Shown in pieces: positions 1 to 6,290 of a DNA stretch of 8,047 bases; position 1 is the first letter of the stretch, and every line of letters starts with the position of its first letter. The position numbers were made by a program, and so were the translations under genes. Source of the stretch: Chitinophaga pinensis (GTDB lineage Bacteria; Bacteroidota; Bacteroidia; UKL13-3); assembly GCA_943323675.2 (NCBI GenBank), contig CALPIR020000099.1, forward strand, positions 1 to 8,047. The letters are read 5' to 3'. Below the pieces are notes generated by a model that was not told the origin of the DNA, did no database searches, and saw nothing but the letters and a program-made list of their open reading frames with translations.

Positions 1-983
1 TACCCAAAGGCCATCCCGCATATGGGTTTATGACCATGAATTTTGCTGCCAATTTTCTTGGCTTAGATAATGCCGCAACTCCATTTGGTTTAAAGGCCAT
101 GGAGAGCATGCAAGATGTAAATGCCAATAAAGAAAGGGCTAGTAATAGCCAAATCATGTTTTTGTGTTTGCATGCTGCTGGGTTAACCCTCATTCCTACT
201 TCTATTATTGGATATCGCGCGGCACAGCATGCTGCAAACCCTGCCGATATCATGTTGCCAACAATAATTACTTCTTTTGTTGGAACCATAGCTGCATTAA
301 TTTTCGTTAGTATTAAACAACGTATTAATTTATTAAATCCTATTGTAATTGCCTTTGTAACAGTTATTAGTGCAGTAATTGGGTTTTTATTGTTTTATGT
401 TAATCAGCTTACAGGCATTCAAAAATTTCATTTTACAGGCAACCTAAGTAACGGTGTTTTGCTATTTATTATATTAGCCATTGTTGCTTATAGTATATTT
501 CAAGAAAAGATTTTCAAAACTAACAACACCAATATTTTCGATTCGTTTGTACACGGTGCCAAAGATGGTTTTACAACTGGTGTGCGTGTTTTACCTTATA
601 TGATAGCCATGTTGGTGGCCTTAAGTATTTTTCGTAACTCTGGTTTAATGAATATTGTAATGAGTGGTGTAACCTCTGTGCTTGCCGCTTTTGGTGTTGA
701 TCCACAAATTATACAAGCCATACCTGTTGCATTAATGCGTCCGTTTAGTGCAGGTGGTTCTCGTGGTTTTATGCTAGATGCAATGAAAACATACGGGGCC
801 GATAGTATTGCTGGTCAGCTTTCATGTTTGTTTCAAGGTGCAGCCGAAACTACTTTTTATGTAGTAGCATTATACTTTGGTTCGGTAAATATTAAAGATA
901 GCCGCTACGCCCTAAGCGTGATGTTGTTGGTTGATTTAGTTTGTATCATTACAGCTATTTTTGTGGTAAAGATTTATTTTTAA
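1..983 (+). CDS. SpmA/SpmB-like fused membrane protein with nucleoside-recognition (Gate) domains, C-terminal part
   Basis: The 5' end lies outside the window. The frame is open from the first base, with the first complete codon at base 3, and the residues before Met30 (PKGHPAYGF) run smoothly into the SpmA signature. The ATG at base 30 is therefore internal, not the start. Counting from that Met, residues 1-100 look like the end of SpmA (NFAANFLGLDNAATPFGLKA, then LTLIPTSIIGYRAA and further hydrophobic segments). Residues about 168-317 look like SpmB (DSFVHGAKDGFTTGVRVLPY, then ALMRPFSAGGSRGFMLDAM and AETTFYVVALYFGS). Many hydrophobic stretches indicate an integral inner-membrane protein. 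In Bacillus, SpmA and SpmB are separate proteins needed for spore core dehydration. Bacteroidota do not sporulate, so the role here is unknown and may be small-molecule or nucleoside transport. The family call is secure; the function is not. Confidence 0.9.
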   Translation, partial: PKGHPAYGFMTMNFAANFLGLDNAATPFGLKAMESMQDVNANKERASNSQIMFLCLHAAGLTLIPTSIIGYRAAQHAANPADIMLPTIITSFVGTIAALIFVSIKQRINLLNPIVIAFVTVISAVIGFLLFYVNQLTGIQKFHFTGNLSNGVLLFIILAIVAYSIFQEKIFKTNNTNIFDSFVHGAKDGFTTGVRVLPYMIAMLVALSIFRNSGLMNIVMSGVTSVLAAFGVDPQIIQAIPVALMRPFSAGGSRGFMLDAMKTYGADSIAGQLSCLFQGAAETTFYVVALYFGSVNIKDSRYALSVMLLVDLVCIITAIFVVKIYF

Positions 984-990
984 GATGAGG

Positions 991-1064
991 GCGTGTAGCC
1001 CGGCTATTCGCTGCAAGTCCTCACTCGTTCCTCGCTTTGGTCTTTCCGCTTCTATCCGGCACGC
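991..1064. repeat. GC-rich interspersed-repeat-like element with inverted ends
   Basis: This block sits a few bases after the SpmA/SpmB stop and is clearly richer in G and C than its flanks. Its ends are imperfect inverted repeats: GCGTG-tagc-CCGG at 991-1003 and CCGGCACGC at 1056-1064. Inside are two similar modules, ATTCGCTGCAAGTCC (1006-1020) and TTCCGCTTCTATCC (1044-1057). From memory, GGGCGT...TTTCCGCT...ATCC...CACGC elements are scattered in many copies between genes in Bacteroidota genomes, with no known function. One copy in one window cannot prove that it is repeated. It could fold as a stem-loop at the 3' end of the upstream transcript, but no T-run follows, so it is not a typical intrinsic terminator. 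Confidence 0.6.
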
Positions 1065-1203
1065 GGAGTAACACCCAATTGCATAAAAATTATCAACGTG
1101 CATACAAAACATACTTTTTTCTAATATTTTCGCATTTCATCATTTGTCAAATTATGCGCTTATGGTGCTGTAAATAGTAAAAAACAATAAATAATTTATA
1201 CGT

Positions 1204-1572
1204 ATGGCTTTAGACATAACAGGAAAAATTGTTCAGAAAATGAACAAAACTGAAGGAATTAGCAAAGCAGGTAAGGCTTGGAGCAAGCAAGAATTTGTAA
1301 TTGAAACGCAAGAAACTTACCCTCGTAAGGTAATGATTAGCACCATGAACGAGAAGGTTAATGACCTTGAACGTTTTAATGTTGGTGATGTAATTACTGC
1401 ATCGTTAAACATTGAAAGTCGTGAATACAATGGCCGCTGGTACACAGACGCACGCGCATGGAAAATTCAAGGTCAAGGCGCTGGAGGAACAAATGTTGAT
1501 CCAGATCCTTTTCATCCTGACAATGAACCAAATTTTACAGCCGATTCTGCCTCAGACGATTTACCGTTTTAA
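1204..1572 (+). CDS. DUF3127 protein, SSB-like OB-fold candidate with an acidic DDLPF tail
   Basis: The 122-residue product matches the DUF3127 family, small proteins typical of Bacteroidota. The conserved-looking core is residues 1-88 (MALDITGKIVQKM, WSKQEFVIETQE, YPRKVMIS, NVGDVITASLNIESREYNGRWYTDARAWKI, quoted in pieces). It reads as an alternation of beta strands compatible with an OB fold. After residue 90 comes a low-complexity, Gly/Pro/Asp-rich linker that ends in DDLPF. This is almost the same as the DDxxPF tip by which bacterial SSB recruits partner proteins. I infer a single-strand-DNA-related or SSB-mimicking role; the biochemical function is not established. The ATG follows an AT-rich stretch without a clear Shine-Dalgarno, which is normal in this phylum. 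A strong terminator follows 13 bases after the stop, so the gene is probably the last or only one of its transcript. Confidence 0.88.
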   Translation: MALDITGKIVQKMNKTEGISKAGKAWSKQEFVIETQETYPRKVMISTMNEKVNDLERFNVGDVITASLNIESREYNGRWYTDARAWKIQGQGAGGTNVDPDPFHPDNEPNFTADSASDDLPF

Positions 1573-1585
1573 CTAAAACATTAGC

Positions 1586-1622
1586 AAAAGCGTCCCGAAG
1601 TTACATTCGGGACGCTTTTTTA
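1586..1622 (+). terminator. Intrinsic terminator after the DUF3127 gene
   Basis: There is a perfect 14-bp stem: AAAAGCGTCCCGAA at 1586-1599 pairs with TTCGGGACGCTTTT at 1606-1619, with loop GTTACA. A T-rich tail begins at 1616. It closes the DUF3127 transcript and separates it from cysS. The A-rich left side makes a partly bidirectional terminator possible. Confidence 0.93.
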
Positions 1623-1646
1623 TTTTATATACCATTATCCTTTTAA

Positions 1647-1654
1647 TAGATTTG
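1647..1654 (+). promoter_or_regulatory. Candidate -7 promoter element for cysS
   Basis: TAGATTTG matches the Bacteroidota sigma-ABfr -7 consensus TAnnTTTG exactly, and it lies between the DUF3127 terminator and cysS. I find no TTTG -33 box at the usual 19-21 base spacing, so this is a half-match. If used, transcription would start only a few bases before the cysS ATG at 1662, giving an almost leaderless mRNA. Confidence 0.35.
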
Positions 1655-1661
1655 TGCGGTT

Positions 1662-3131
1662 ATGATTAACCACAACCTTAAAATATACAATACGCTAACG
1701 CGTACAACCGAAAAGTTTGAACCAATACATATTGGCCATGTGGGCATGTATGTTTGCGGACCAACGGTATACAACAATGCACATTTAGGCAACGCGCGCA
1801 CTTTTGTTTCGTTTGATGTAGTATTCCGTTATTTACAACACTTAGGTTACAAAGTGCGCTATGTGCGCAATATCACTGATGCGGGTCATCTAGAAAATGA
1901 TGCAGATGAAGGTGAAGATAAAATCAGCAAAAAAGCAAAACTAGAGCAATTAGAACCGATGGAAATTGTACAACGTTACACCATCGATTTTCACCATGTT
2001 ATGGATTCGTTTAATGCGTTACCTCCAAGCATTGAGCCAACGGCAACAGGTCATATTATTGAGCAAATAGAAATGACCAAACAAATTATGGCCAATGGTT
2101 TTGCATACGAAAGTAACGGTACCATATATTTTGATGTAGAAAAGTTTGCAAAAGACAATAACTATACTGCATTAACGGGTCGTAATTTAGATGACTTGTT
2201 AAACGGAACACGCGAACTTGGCGGACAAGTTGATAAGCGCGGCCGATTAGATTTTGCACTTTGGATAAAAGCCAAACCTGAGCATATTATGCGCTGGCCT
2301 AGTCCATGGGGCGAGGGTTTTCCGGGTTGGCATCTGGAGTGCTCTGCCATGAGTAAAAAATATTTAGGCGATCGTTTTGATATACATGGTGGAGGTATGG
2401 ATTTAGCACCTACGCACCATACCAACGAAATTGCACAAAACGTAGCTTGCAATCACCACAAAACTCCGGTTAATTATTGGATGCATACCAATATGCTTAC
2501 CGTAAACGGACAAAAAATGAGTAAGAGTTTAGGTAATTCTTTTTTGCCATTTGAGTTGTTTTCGGGTGGCCACAATTTATTGGATAAAGCATATAGTCCA
2601 ATGACAGTGCGCTTCTTTATGCTGCAGGCCCACTATCGCAGCACATTGGATTTTAGCAACGAAGCCTTACAAGCTGCCGAAAAAGGTTTTGCACGATTAA
2701 TGAATGCCATGAAATTGTTAGGAGATTTAAAATCATCAACAACATCTACCTCTGATATCAGCGAATTAAAAACCAATATATACGCTGCCATGGATGACGA
2801 TTTTAATACACCAATTACATTGGCTCATTTATTTGAAGGGGTAAGGATTATTAACAGTGTAAATGATGGCAAAGAAAGCATTACCGAAAGCGATAAAATT
2901 GAATTGGTAAAATTAATGACAAGCATGGTATTTGATGTGTTGGGTTTAAAAATAGAAAATGCTGTAAATACCGATAAAATTGATGGTTTGATGAACATGA
3001 TTTTAGATGTTAGAACAGATGCCAAATCGCGCAAAGATTTTTCTACCTCTGATTTAATAAGAGATAAATTAAAAGAAATTGGTTTCGAAATTAAAGATGG
3101 TAAAGAAGGAACAAGTTATACCATTAACTAA
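1662..3131 (+). CDS. cysS: Cysteinyl-tRNA synthetase
   Basis: This class I aminoacyl-tRNA synthetase charges tRNA-Cys with cysteine in the cytoplasm, using ATP. The 489-residue length is normal for a bacterial CysRS. The HIGH-type ATP motif is HLGN (residues 41-44) within VCGPTVYNNAHLGNARTF. The KMSKS loop is residues 285-289 (GQKMSKSLGN). The zinc site that selects cysteine is complete: C32 in CGPTVYN, C227 in WHLECS, H252 and E256 in THHTNE, with the same spacing as C209/H234/E238 of the E. coli enzyme. The C-terminal part (about 330-489) is the helical DALR-type and anticodon-binding region. The ATG follows a candidate -7 box directly. The glutaminyl-cyclase lipoprotein gene starts 38 bases downstream on the same strand, so the two are probably co-transcribed. 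Confidence 0.98.
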   Translation: MINHNLKIYNTLTRTTEKFEPIHIGHVGMYVCGPTVYNNAHLGNARTFVSFDVVFRYLQHLGYKVRYVRNITDAGHLENDADEGEDKISKKAKLEQLEPMEIVQRYTIDFHHVMDSFNALPPSIEPTATGHIIEQIEMTKQIMANGFAYESNGTIYFDVEKFAKDNNYTALTGRNLDDLLNGTRELGGQVDKRGRLDFALWIKAKPEHIMRWPSPWGEGFPGWHLECSAMSKKYLGDRFDIHGGGMDLAPTHHTNEIAQNVACNHHKTPVNYWMHTNMLTVNGQKMSKSLGNSFLPFELFSGGHNLLDKAYSPMTVRFFMLQAHYRSTLDFSNEALQAAEKGFARLMNAMKLLGDLKSSTTSTSDISELKTNIYAAMDDDFNTPITLAHLFEGVRIINSVNDGKESITESDKIELVKLMTSMVFDVLGLKIENAVNTDKIDGLMNMILDVRTDAKSRKDFSTSDLIRDKLKEIGFEIKDGKEGTSYTIN

Positions 3132-3169
3132 TAATGATCGTTTATAATCTCGTGTTATTAAACAGCAAA

Positions 3170-4165
3170 ATGAAAAAAATTATCCAAATAAAAATAAGCA
3201 CTATTGCATTGTTTTCAGTAGCATTGGTATCCTGTAACGAGTTGCCCAAAAATCAACCCAAACAAGAAACCACAACAACAGAAATTGCTTTACCATACAC
3301 ACAAGTTTCGCCTATTTTTAATGCGGATAGTGCCTACTATTTTGTTGAAAAACAAGTTTCGTTTGGATCTCGTGTAACCAACAGTGAACCGCATAAAAAG
3401 TGTGGCGATTGGATGGTAAGCGAATTGAAAAAATATGCTGATAATGTAATTGAGCAAAAAGCTTCCATTACCAATTTTGATAACAAAAAATTAAACGTTA
3501 GGAACATTATTGCAGAAATAAACCCCCAAGCCCCAACTAGAATTTTATTATGCGCGCACTGGGATAGCCGCCCTTATGATGATCAAGATACCAAAGATAC
3601 CGATAAACCAATTTTAGGTGCAAACGATGGAGCAAGTGGAGTAGGTGTTCTGATGCAAATTGCAAAAACATTAAAACAAATTCCGCCATCTGTAGGGGTT
3701 GATATTGTTTTGTTTGATGCTGAAGATTTAGGTAAACCAGAGCATGACAATAGCTATTGCTTAGGTTCACAATATTGGAGTGCAAACTTGCACAAGCCTG
3801 GTTATAAAGCCAATTTTGGTATTTTGTTAGATATGGTTGGAGCACCCGAAGCAAAATTTGCTTGGGAGCAAGTGTCTATAGAAGCTGCGCAAACTGTTTT
3901 GCAAAGTGTTTGGCAAACGGGTCATAATTTAGGTTACAGCAATTACTTTATGTACTACCAAAAGTCGGGTATCATTGATGACCATTACTACGTAAATAAA
4001 ATCGCGAAAATACCAACCATAGATATTATACACTATGATGCGGCTTCACGTACCGGATTTCCTAACCATTGGCACACGCACAACGATAACATGAGTGCCA
4101 TTGACAAAAATACATTGAAGGCAGTTGGGCAAACTTTATTGGAAGTTATTTATACCACCAAGTAA
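3170..4165 (+). CDS. M28-family glutaminyl-peptide cyclotransferase-like lipoprotein
   Basis: The product is 331 residues from the ATG at 3170. I prefer this start to the in-frame ATG at 3134 because it places a normal lipoprotein signal at the N-terminus: MKKIIQ, a hydrophobic run, then lipobox LVSC with Cys22 as the acylated residue. The mature domain is the M28 zinc fold of type II glutaminyl cyclases: H130 in AHWDSRP, D153 in GANDGASG, E185-D186 in FDAEDLG, D221 in LLDMVG, and H302 in WHTHND. By comparison with human QC, D153, D186 and H302 should bind the zinc and E185 act as general base. The CLGSQYW segment near residue 200 also fits the Bacteroidota enzymes. The family converts N-terminal Gln of exported proteins to pyroglutamate. 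In Bacteroidota, many signal-peptidase I substrates begin with Gln after cleavage. An aminopeptidase activity is the alternative. It probably shares the cysS transcript. Confidence 0.85.
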   Translation: MKKIIQIKISTIALFSVALVSCNELPKNQPKQETTTTEIALPYTQVSPIFNADSAYYFVEKQVSFGSRVTNSEPHKKCGDWMVSELKKYADNVIEQKASITNFDNKKLNVRNIIAEINPQAPTRILLCAHWDSRPYDDQDTKDTDKPILGANDGASGVGVLMQIAKTLKQIPPSVGVDIVLFDAEDLGKPEHDNSYCLGSQYWSANLHKPGYKANFGILLDMVGAPEAKFAWEQVSIEAAQTVLQSVWQTGHNLGYSNYFMYYQKSGIIDDHYYVNKIAKIPTIDIIHYDAASRTGFPNHWHTHNDNMSAIDKNTLKAVGQTLLEVIYTTK

Positions 4166-4179
4166 TCATATACAGCTGC

Positions 4180-4226
4180 ATCACAACGATTAATGTTGAA
4201 TTCAAAATGCCTTTAATTGATGTGAT
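4180..4226 (+). repeat. Imperfect 47-bp palindrome (possible leader hairpin) before the RNase H start
   Basis: The left arm, 4180-4193 (ATCACAACGATTAA), can pair with the right arm, 4213-4226 (TTAATTGATGTGAT). Thirteen of 14 positions pair, one as G-U, with a single A-A mismatch. The loop contains a perfect 10-bp palindrome, TTGAATTCAA (4196-4205), and an ATG at 4207. The right arm ends three bases before the TTG start of RNase H. A short T-run (ATTTTG) follows, so it could be a weak terminator for the cysS-cyclase transcript, a translation-control hairpin, or an operator. The arms are AT-rich, and no function is proven. Confidence 0.5.
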
Positions 4227-4229
4227 ATT

Positions 4230-4700
4230 TTGCCGCTAAATACTATTCGCATTTACACTGACGGGAGTTGCCACACACAGTTAAAATGTGGTGCTTGGGC
4301 CGCTATCATTTATCTTAATAATGATGAACACATTATTAATGGTATTGCTGAAAATACCACACATAACCGAATGGAACTGCAAGCAATAATTAATGCGGTT
4401 GAATACCTTATTTGCAAGGCTATTAGTTTTGATAAAATTGAGGTATTTACAGATAGCCAATATGCAGTTAACTTAACAACAAGAAAACAAAGAATTTTAG
4501 ATAATAATTACTTCACTAAAAAAGGCAGTGTATTACAAAATTCCGACTTACTAAAGGTTTTATTTAACCTTTTTGATACAATGCCTTTAAAACTAATAAA
4601 GGTTGCTGCTCACCAGCCTGAAAGTATTAAAAACAACCAGAACCGCAGGGTAGATTTAATGGTGCGTGCATTAATGAGAGAAACGGTACTTAATAATTAA
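4230..4700 (+). CDS. rnhA: Ribonuclease H (RNase HI family)
   Basis: The enzyme cuts the RNA strand of RNA-DNA hybrids, removing R-loops and primer RNA in the cytoplasm. The 156-residue product has the four acidic catalytic residues of RNase HI: D11 (IYTDGS), E49 (NRMELQAI), D75 (FTDSQY) and D142 (RRVDLMVRAL). The catalytic-loop histidine H128 (VAAHQPE) is also present. Instead of the usual GNPGxGG turn after the first strand it has SCHTQLKCGAW, and it carries NTTHNRMEL, a variant I associate with Bacteroidota. The start is TTG at 4230: the frame is closed by TGA at 4218-4220, no ATG is available, and starting later would lose the first catalytic strand. A hairpin and a short out-of-frame ATG reading frame (4207-4239) precede and overlap this start. 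The stop overlaps the stop of the convergent SET gene by four bases. Confidence 0.92.
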   Translation: MPLNTIRIYTDGSCHTQLKCGAWAAIIYLNNDEHIINGIAENTTHNRMELQAIINAVEYLICKAISFDKIEVFTDSQYAVNLTTRKQRILDNNYFTKKGSVLQNSDLLKVLFNLFDTMPLKLIKVAAHQPESIKNNQNRRVDLMVRALMRETVLNN

Positions 4701-5146
4701 TTTTTTGTAGTTGATGTTGTTGTATATTTTTTCCAATAGCGTTTTCCATAACCACAAAAAATTTCATCCCCGCTTTTAATAATTTTATTGGCTATAATAC
4801 AAACGTTATTATTTTCATCTAATGCTATTCTACTATTATTCTTAAATCCCGATGTTCCTAGACCCATTGCATCGTTTGCATATTTGGCAAAGCAATCACT
4901 TTTAATAGAGTCCATAATACTGCCATCTAGCATGGCTATAAAATACTGGTCGTTTCCTTTCTTAGCTCGTTTTTTAGCTATTTCATCCGTAAGTCTTTCG
5001 CCCCTAAAAGTTGCTATTACTTCATCTTTATAAATATTAATAGCAGTATATAATCCATTACCAGCATTTTCCAATTGCGAAATAGCCTTATATAAATAAA
5101 GCTTTTCTGGTGCTTGTATTGCGTTGCTATCAATAGTTTTTTTCAT
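4697..5146 (-). CDS. SET-domain protein-lysine methyltransferase
   Basis: The 149-residue product is essentially a bare SET domain, which uses S-adenosylmethionine to methylate lysines. Markers in order: GNGLY (29-33), the N-terminal SET motif usually written GxGLF; IYKDEVIATFRGE (38-50); DGSIMDS (74-80); AKYANDA (87-93), in place of the classical RFxNH; NNS (103-105); IIANKIIKSGDEI (117-129); and GYGKRYW (132-138), the C-terminal motif with catalytic Tyr133. The KYAND and GYGxxYW variants resemble other small Bacteroidota SET proteins I recall. No pre-SET or post-SET zinc cysteines are seen. I chose the ATG at 5146; a TTG at 5182 would add 12 residues that do not look conserved. The substrate is unknown; ribosomal or DNA-binding proteins are guesses. 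It lies downstream of the GGGP synthase gene across a 304-bp gap and is probably transcribed by itself. Confidence 0.85.
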   Translation of the reverse strand: MKKTIDSNAIQAPEKLYLYKAISQLENAGNGLYTAINIYKDEVIATFRGERLTDEIAKKRAKKGNDQYFIAMLDGSIMDSIKSDCFAKYANDAMGLGTSGFKNNSRIALDENNNVCIIANKIIKSGDEIFCGYGKRYWKKYTTTSTTKN

Positions 5147-5450
5147 GTATGTGTAATTAACAGCTATTTTTCTAGTATACAAGCATCTTTGTTCGTTTCA
5201 CTTTCAAAATTTGGCTTTTAATAGTATGCTTTGCTTGTATTAATTTAAAATTTTCTTGAGGTAAAACGTTAGTCAGGATTTAATCCATTTGAGGTTGATT
5301 AAAATAAGATCACACATGCTAAGAATGAATAAGTTTAATTTGATGCACGATATACATGTTGAGTTTCAAAAAAAATATAACAAACAGTACTAATTAAATA
5401 TATGGAGGGAAAAGTTGTATTAAGGCTAATTTGATAAGTGAAGATTACAC
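5147..5450. other. 304-bp intergenic region between the GGGP synthase and SET genes
   Basis: I see no convincing gene, RNA or terminator here; reading frames are a dozen codons or shorter. The only structure is a 9-bp inverted repeat near the SET end, ATACAAGCA (5177-5185) and TGCTTGTAT (5232-5240). The region must hold the SET promoter, since the upstream gene on the same strand ends at 5451, but no clear TTTG / TAnnTTTG pair is visible on the minus strand. Confidence 0.5.
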
Positions 5451-6206
5451 CTACAATTTATTTAAGCCATGAACGGCTTTTGCAATTTGACCAATAAGTT
5501 CAGGCTCTTTTTCAAATGCGTTACCAACTACAACCACATCAGCTCCTGCATTACAAGCTGCAATAGCACCTTCAGGTGTTTTAATACCACCGCCTATAAA
5601 TATTGGTCCGTTTACACTTTCGCGTACCGCACTAATTATTTTGGTTGATATAGGATGTTGCGCACCACTACCGGCATCCATGTATGTAACTTGCAAACCT
5701 AACATTTCACCTGCCATGGCTGTGCATGCGGCAATACTATGTTTCTCGGCAGGTATTGGTGTGGTGTTACTCATGTAACTTACAGATGTAATATTACCAC
5801 CATCAATAAGCATGTATCCAGTAGGAATAATTTCTAAACCACTTTGTTTAAGCATAGGTGCGGCCAATACATGTTTACCAATTAATAAATCAGGATTACG
5901 CCCGCTTATTAATGACAACAACAAAATTGCATCAGCATTTTTACTCACTTGCATGATGTTGCCTGGAAAAAGTACCACAGGAATTTGTGTGTGTTGTTTG
6001 ATAATTTGAATGCACTTATCAAAAAAACCATTGGTTATTAAGCTACCACCAACCAAAATAAAATCAATTGAAGATTCATTGCTGTGTTGGCAGATATTAA
6101 CCAATTGCGACTCACTTTCAATGCTATCAGGGTCTATCAATACAGCCAAATGTTTTAGGTTATTGGCGATGTTGTTCTTAAGGGTATGTAGTACTAGGTT
6201 TTTCAA
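5451..6206 (-). CDS. Geranylgeranylglyceryl/heptaprenylglyceryl phosphate synthase (GGGPS/PcrB family)
   Basis: The enzyme joins sn-glycerol-1-phosphate to a polyprenyl diphosphate through an ether bond, the first committed step of archaeal-type ether lipids. The 251-residue product is a TIM barrel. Visible motifs: LIDPDS (24-28, Mg/diphosphate side), VGGSLI (52-57), FPGN (80-83), SGRNPDLLIG (101-110), YMDAGSGA (175-182), GGGIKTP (205-211) and VGNAFEK (227-233). The last three bind the glycerol-phosphate group. The full length and the RNPDLLIG segment suggest the larger archaeal/Bacteroidota group II rather than the shorter Bacillus PcrB. The start codon is TTG at 6206: no ATG lies in frame near it, an in-frame TAA is 24 bases upstream, and the KNLVLHTL N-terminus fits the family. 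The gene diverges from nrdJ. Prenyl chain length and physiological product cannot be told from sequence. Confidence 0.93.
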   Translation of the reverse strand: MKNLVLHTLKNNIANNLKHLAVLIDPDSIESESQLVNICQHSNESSIDFILVGGSLITNGFFDKCIQIIKQHTQIPVVLFPGNIMQVSKNADAILLLSLISGRNPDLLIGKHVLAAPMLKQSGLEIIPTGYMLIDGGNITSVSYMSNTTPIPAEKHSIAACTAMAGEMLGLQVTYMDAGSGAQHPISTKIISAVRESVNGPIFIGGGIKTPEGAIAACNAGADVVVVGNAFEKEPELIGQIAKAVHGLNKL

Positions 6207-6255
6207 GCTATTAATTACTCGTAAACATTATCTCATTTACGCATCCTTACAAATA

Positions 6256-6283
6256 AAGCACTTTTTACTAAATTGTTGTGCTT
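6256..6283. repeat. Short inverted repeat upstream of the GGGP synthase gene
   Basis: AAGCAC (6256-6261) and GTGCTT (6278-6283) are perfect inverted arms around a 16-base AT-rich spacer. It lies about 50-80 bases before the GGGP synthase start and could be an operator or a leader hairpin. Six bases per arm in AT-rich DNA is weak evidence. Confidence 0.25.
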
Positions 6284-6290
6284 AATTCTT

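Noticed and set aside
2162..2452. A 96-codon minus-strand frame within cysS.
   Set aside because: It is a shadow of the strongly conserved zinc-site region of cysteinyl-tRNA synthetase.
3134..3169. Earlier ATG for the glutaminyl cyclase gene, adding 12 residues.
   Set aside because: It would put MIVYNLVLLNSK before a complete lipoprotein signal peptide, which begins naturally at the ATG at 3170.
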